NCBI GenBank assembly: GCA_002685335.1
Contig: NYWY01000045.1
Span: forward strand, 1 to 45,777
Length of the DNA: 45,777 nucleotides
Reading direction: 5' to 3'
Origin: Planctomycetaceae bacterium
GTDB lineage: Bacteria; Planctomycetota; Phycisphaerae; Phycisphaerales; SM1A02
Position 1 is the stretch's first letter, and every line of letters starts with the position of its first letter. Positions 43,192-45,777 of this stretch are shown in pieces. Below the pieces are notes generated by a model. That model ran no database searches. It saw nothing but the letters and a program-made list of their open reading frames with translations, and was not told the DNA's origin. The position numbers and the translations under genes are program-made.

Positions 43192-43477
43192 TCCACCGAC
43201 GGTCGGGCTCGGACGCCCGACCGATCCGGAAGGCCTGCCGGCTTCGCTCCTTGGAACGAACGCCGGATCACGGGAACCACCGGATCACAACAACCTCCGC
43301 CTGACACCGTTCGGATCCTCGCCTCGGCGACTCCGCTCGACTGGAAGGCACTCGGAACCAAGTCGATCCCTACCCGTCGTCATTCAATGACAGACGACCG
43401 GAGGGTGAGGCGAAAGCCGGAACGACCGGCCTCCATTCCCATCCCATTCGGGTCGGGGCGGAGAAGCAAGGAAGACC
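43192..43477. promoter_or_regulatory. Structured 286-base spacer between rplC and rplD
   Basis: No gene is seen. A perfect 8-bp hairpin (GGTCGGGC-TCGGAC-GCCCGACC) lies at 43201-43222, 9 bases after rplC. A motif shared with the rpsJ-rplC spacer lies at 43264-43278. Near the end GCCGG-AACGA-CCGGC (43416-43430), inside an outer GGAGG/CCTCC pairing, lies about 45 bases before the rplD ATG. None has a T-run. It may be a leader for L4-related control, a processing site or an attenuator. Confidence 0.45.
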
Positions 43478-44194
43478 ATGAGCGACCTCGAAAACATCGA
43501 GCATCCCGAAACGCTGGCCACGATCGAGCTTCCGATCCTCGATCGAGCCGGCAAGCAGGTGGACACCCTCAAGATCGATCCCGCCGACCTCGGCGGCCAC
43601 ATCCGTTTCGCCCTGCTCAAGCAGGCGTACGTGATCACGCATGGCAACCAGCGACAGGGTTCGGCCCGGACCAAGGGTCGAGGGCAGGTTCAGGGATCGA
43701 CCCGAAAGCTCTACAAGCAGAAGGGCACCGGCAACGCCCGTTCGGGTCCCTCACGCACCCCGATTCGTCGTGGTGGCGGCCACGCCTTCCCCAAGTTGAG
43801 GACCCGCGAAGCATTCCGGACGAGTCTCACCAAGCGCATGCGTCGCCTTGCCAACCGCAACGCGTTGCTCGCGAAGCTCGTCGACGGCGAAGTGAAGTGC
43901 ATGGTCGACCTCCAGATGGAAGCCCCGCGAACCAAGGACATGGTGTCGCTGCTGGCCGGAATCGGAATCGACCGCACCTGCCTGGTCGCGTTGCACACTG
44001 AAAACCGGGACGCAGCCCTTTCGGCTCGCAACATCCCCAACGTCGACACCATTCGCGTCGACCAGCTCAACGCCTTCGAGATGCTCAACCACCGGTACCT
44101 GGTCATCGACCGAGCCGGCCTCGAGTCCTTCCTCGACGGCTCCTGCTTCCCGAAGACCGCCACCGCGGACGACGCTGAAAAGGAAGTCGCCTGA
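43478..44194 (+). CDS. rplD: 50S ribosomal protein L4
   Basis: 23S rRNA-binding protein and, in some bacteria, repressor of its own operon. The 238-residue product has the long exit-tunnel loop RQGSARTKGRGQVQGSTRKLYKQKGTGNARSG (seen in part) with SRTPIRRGGGHAFPKLRTRE, then FRTSLTKRMRRLANRNALLAKL and the C-terminal globular part IDRTCLVALHTENRDAALSARN. A C-terminal extension of about 15 residues (PKTATADDAEKEVA) goes beyond the usual length. AAGGAAG precedes the ATG. rplW starts one base after the stop. Confidence 0.97.
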   Translation: MSDLENIEHPETLATIELPILDRAGKQVDTLKIDPADLGGHIRFALLKQAYVITHGNQRQGSARTKGRGQVQGSTRKLYKQKGTGNARSGPSRTPIRRGGGHAFPKLRTREAFRTSLTKRMRRLANRNALLAKLVDGEVKCMVDLQMEAPRTKDMVSLLAGIGIDRTCLVALHTENRDAALSARNIPNVDTIRVDQLNAFEMLNHRYLVIDRAGLESFLDGSCFPKTATADDAEKEVA

Positions 44195-44195
44195 C

Positions 44196-44474
44196 ATGCA
44201 CGCCACCGAGATCATCCGAAAACCACTGGTCACCGAGAAGGCGACCGTCGGCAGCGCCGAGTACAACCGATTCTCGTTCGAGGTCGATCGTCGGGCCACC
44301 AAGGCGGACATCCGTCGCGCGGTGGAGGACCTGTTCAAGGTCCGAGTCCTTTCGGTCGCGACCCAGAATCGCAAGGGCGAAGTTCGCCGACTGAAGTACG
44401 GCTCCGTCGCCGGAGCCACCGTGAAGCGAGCGATCGTCAAGCTCCACCCCGATGACCGCATCGACCTGATCTGA
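44196..44474 (+). CDS. rplW: 50S ribosomal protein L23
   Basis: Peptide exit-site protein where signal recognition particle and trigger factor dock. The 92 residues match the family: IIRKPLVTEKATVGSAEYN, FSFEVDRRATKADIRRAVE, LFKVRVLSVATQNRKGEV, and YGSVAGATVKRAIVKLHPDD. It begins one base after rplD, so the two are surely translated together. Sequence length is at the short end of the family. Confidence 0.96.
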   Translation: MHATEIIRKPLVTEKATVGSAEYNRFSFEVDRRATKADIRRAVEDLFKVRVLSVATQNRKGEVRRLKYGSVAGATVKRAIVKLHPDDRIDLI

Positions 44475-44526
44475 CCCGACCCCACTCCCCAGCGTCGGCG
44501 CCCGCCGGCAAAGAGGACGAGCCACC

Positions 44527-45381
44527 ATGGCCATTCGCGTATACAAGCCAACCACTCCCGGACGCCGGAACGCCTCCGTCAACCTCCACGTCGAGGTGAC
44601 GAAGAAGACCCCGGAGAAGTCCCTGCTTTCGCCGCTCCCCAAGACGGGGGCCCGGAACAACCAGGGCAAGATCACGGTCCTCGGACGTGGTGGCGGACAC
44701 AAGCGTCGATACCGCAAGATCGACTTCCGACGTCGCAAGGACGACATGGCCGCGACCGTCGCGGGCATCGAGTACGACCCCAACCGGTCGTGCCACATCG
44801 CTCTGCTTCGCTACGAAGACGGCACGCTCCGCTACATTCCGGCCCCCAAGGGTGTGACGGACGGCGACGTGCTCCTTTCCAGCACCGAGGCGATCGAGCC
44901 TTCTGCCGGCAATTGCATGCCGATCAAGCACATCCCCACCGGCCTCACGCTTCATTGCGTCGAGATGCAGCCCGGTGGGGGCGGCAAGCTTTGTCGCTCT
45001 GCTGGTGTCGGTGCCCGGCTGACGAATAAGGAAGGCCGCTGGGCCACCATCGTCATGCCTTCCGGCGAAATTCGCCAGGTCTCGGTCGACTGTCGGGCCA
45101 CCATCGGTGTGCTGGGCAACCCGGACCACGGCAACGTCATTCTCGGCAAGGCCGGTCGAGCCCGATGGCTCGGTCGCCGACCTCGGACCCGTGGTGTGGC
45201 GATGAGCCACCACTGTCACCCGCATGGTGGTGGTGACGGGAAGTCCAAGGGTGGCCAGGAGCCCTCGAGTGCCTCCGGCACGCAGTCCAAGGGTGGTCGC
45301 ACCCGCCGTCGAGGCAAGTCCAGTGACGCCCGGATCATCCGTCGTCGCAAGTCCGTTCGCTACGGACAGTTGAAGGTCTGA
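44527..45381 (+). CDS. rplB: 50S ribosomal protein L2
   Basis: Core 23S rRNA-binding protein next to the peptidyl transferase centre. The 284 residues include MAIRVYKPTTPGRRNASVN, GRNNQGKITVLGRGGGHKRRYRKIDF-type sequence (in part), SVDCRATIGVLGNPDH and the conserved catalytic-centre region RTRGVAMSHHCHPHGGGDG with the His expected near position 229 of E. coli L2. A short Ser/Gly/Lys-rich loop (SKGGQEPSSASGTQSKGGR) follows that region. AGAGGA lies before the ATG. Confidence 0.97.
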   Translation: MAIRVYKPTTPGRRNASVNLHVEVTKKTPEKSLLSPLPKTGARNNQGKITVLGRGGGHKRRYRKIDFRRRKDDMAATVAGIEYDPNRSCHIALLRYEDGTLRYIPAPKGVTDGDVLLSSTEAIEPSAGNCMPIKHIPTGLTLHCVEMQPGGGGKLCRSAGVGARLTNKEGRWATIVMPSGEIRQVSVDCRATIGVLGNPDHGNVILGKAGRARWLGRRPRTRGVAMSHHCHPHGGGDGKSKGGQEPSSASGTQSKGGRTRRRGKSSDARIIRRRKSVRYGQLKV

Positions 45382-45432
45382 TCGCGGGTTCATCCGCAAC
45401 ACGTTCGAATCGTTTAGTTCTCATCCACTCCA

Positions 45433-45449
45433 CCCGCCAGCAGGGCGGG
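45433..45449 (+). other. Hairpin in the rplB-rpsS spacer
   Basis: CCCGCC-AGCAG-GGCGGG, a 6-bp stem 19 bases before rpsS. Could mark an mRNA processing or weak structured site; no T-run. Confidence 0.3.
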
Positions 45450-45468
45450 ACCGACTCCGGAAGAAGCC

Positions 45469-45753
45469 ATGTCCAGGTCGCTCAAGAAGGGTCCCTACGT
45501 CGACGAGAAGCTCTACCGCAAGGTGGAGAAGGCGAACGAATCCGGTAACCGCCGCCCGATCCGTACCTGGGCGCGCGACTGCACCGTCGTTCCCGAGTTC
45601 GTCGGCATCACCTTCGAAGTTCATAACGGCCGTGCCTTCACCGAGGTGTACTGCACCGAGGACATGGTCGGCCACAAGCTGGGCGAATTCAGCCCAACCC
45701 GCCTCTTCCGCGGTCACACGAATAAGAAGGAAGGCATCAAGTCGGGGCGCTGA
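45469..45753 (+). CDS. rpsS: 30S ribosomal protein S19
   Basis: Head protein of the 30S subunit that binds 16S rRNA with S13. The 94 residues match the family: [80 protein letters not shown] lies six bases before the ATG. The last bases of the window (CCTTGGAAAGAAGC) look like the ribosome-binding site of the next gene, expected to be rplV by operon order. Confidence 0.97.
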   Translation: MSRSLKKGPYVDEKLYRKVEKANESGNRRPIRTWARDCTVVPEFVGITFEVHNGRAFTEVYCTEDMVGHKLGEFSPTRLFRGHTNKKEGIKSGR

Positions 45754-45777
45754 CCCGTCCTGACCTTGGAAAGAAGC

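Overview
The window is high in G+C and densely coding on both strands. It looks like a chromosomal segment of a planctomycete, most likely of the class Phycisphaerae. Grounds for this are inferred, not searched: two large secreted proteins end in duplicated dockerin-like calcium-binding tails of the form DxDGDGxVxGxDLGxxLxxWG, one of them carries cysteine-rich CCxxxWDxxCV modules, there is a small chlamydial-type histone H1 (Hc1) gene, many secreted or lipoproteins of unknown role, LPS heptose genes, and mostly short operons rather than long ones. No insertion sequence, prophage, CRISPR array, tRNA or rRNA gene was seen.

Layout. 1-211: start of a Gly/Tyr/Asn-rich tandem-repeat protein running off the left edge. 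0.4-5 kb: imidazolonepropionase (minus), a STAS-domain protein, a ChaN-like lipoprotein (minus) and a Cys-rich dockerin-like secreted protein. 5-10.4 kb: a SAM methyltransferase and a polyprenyl diphosphate synthase on plus; a two-domain thioredoxin-like protein, a lipoprotein hydrolase and pantothenate synthetase on minus. 10.6-12.85 kb: a compact iscS-iscU-iscA-like operon closed by a clear terminator. 13-19.3 kb: a LamG/dockerin-like secreted protein, a minus-strand metallopeptidase-sulfotransferase pair and a small lipoprotein. 19.3-24.5 kb, minus: atpD standing apart from other ATP synthase genes, an unknown gene, the cluster fabZ-manA-beta-helix protein, and an Hc1-like 57-residue gene. 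24.8-28.4 kb: purB, then an ECF sigma factor followed by a single-pass membrane protein that may be its regulator. 28.4-31.3 kb, minus: an overlapping cluster of a gmhB-like phosphatase with a membrane tail, a 103-residue unknown, waaF-like heptosyltransferase and plsY. 31.4-37.9 kb, plus: a PPi-type phosphofructokinase, then lysS, a transglutaminase-like protein, NAD(P)H-hydrate dehydratase and a YhaM-like exonuclease with overlapping ends. 37.9-41.6 kb, minus: a secreted unknown, a GT2 glycosyltransferase and a protein faintly like BshC. 42 kb to the right edge: the S10 ribosomal operon (rpsJ, rplC, rplD, rplW, rplB, rpsS) behind a strong promoter-like sequence.

The most consistent unexplained signal is regulatory. 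At least seven genes have a TANNNT -10-like hexamer ending only 6-8 bases before the start codon, the geometry expected for leaderless transcripts. It also decides several start codons (hutI, gmhB-like). Other points of interest are a candidate leader peptide before the isc operon, an ECF-type promoter with a perfect 12-base palindrome in its spacer upstream of the sigma gene, a 286-base structured gap inside the S10 operon between rplC and rplD, and the cysteine-rich repeat module of the secreted protein at 3.3 kb. I found no convincing self-contained new defence or mobile system here.
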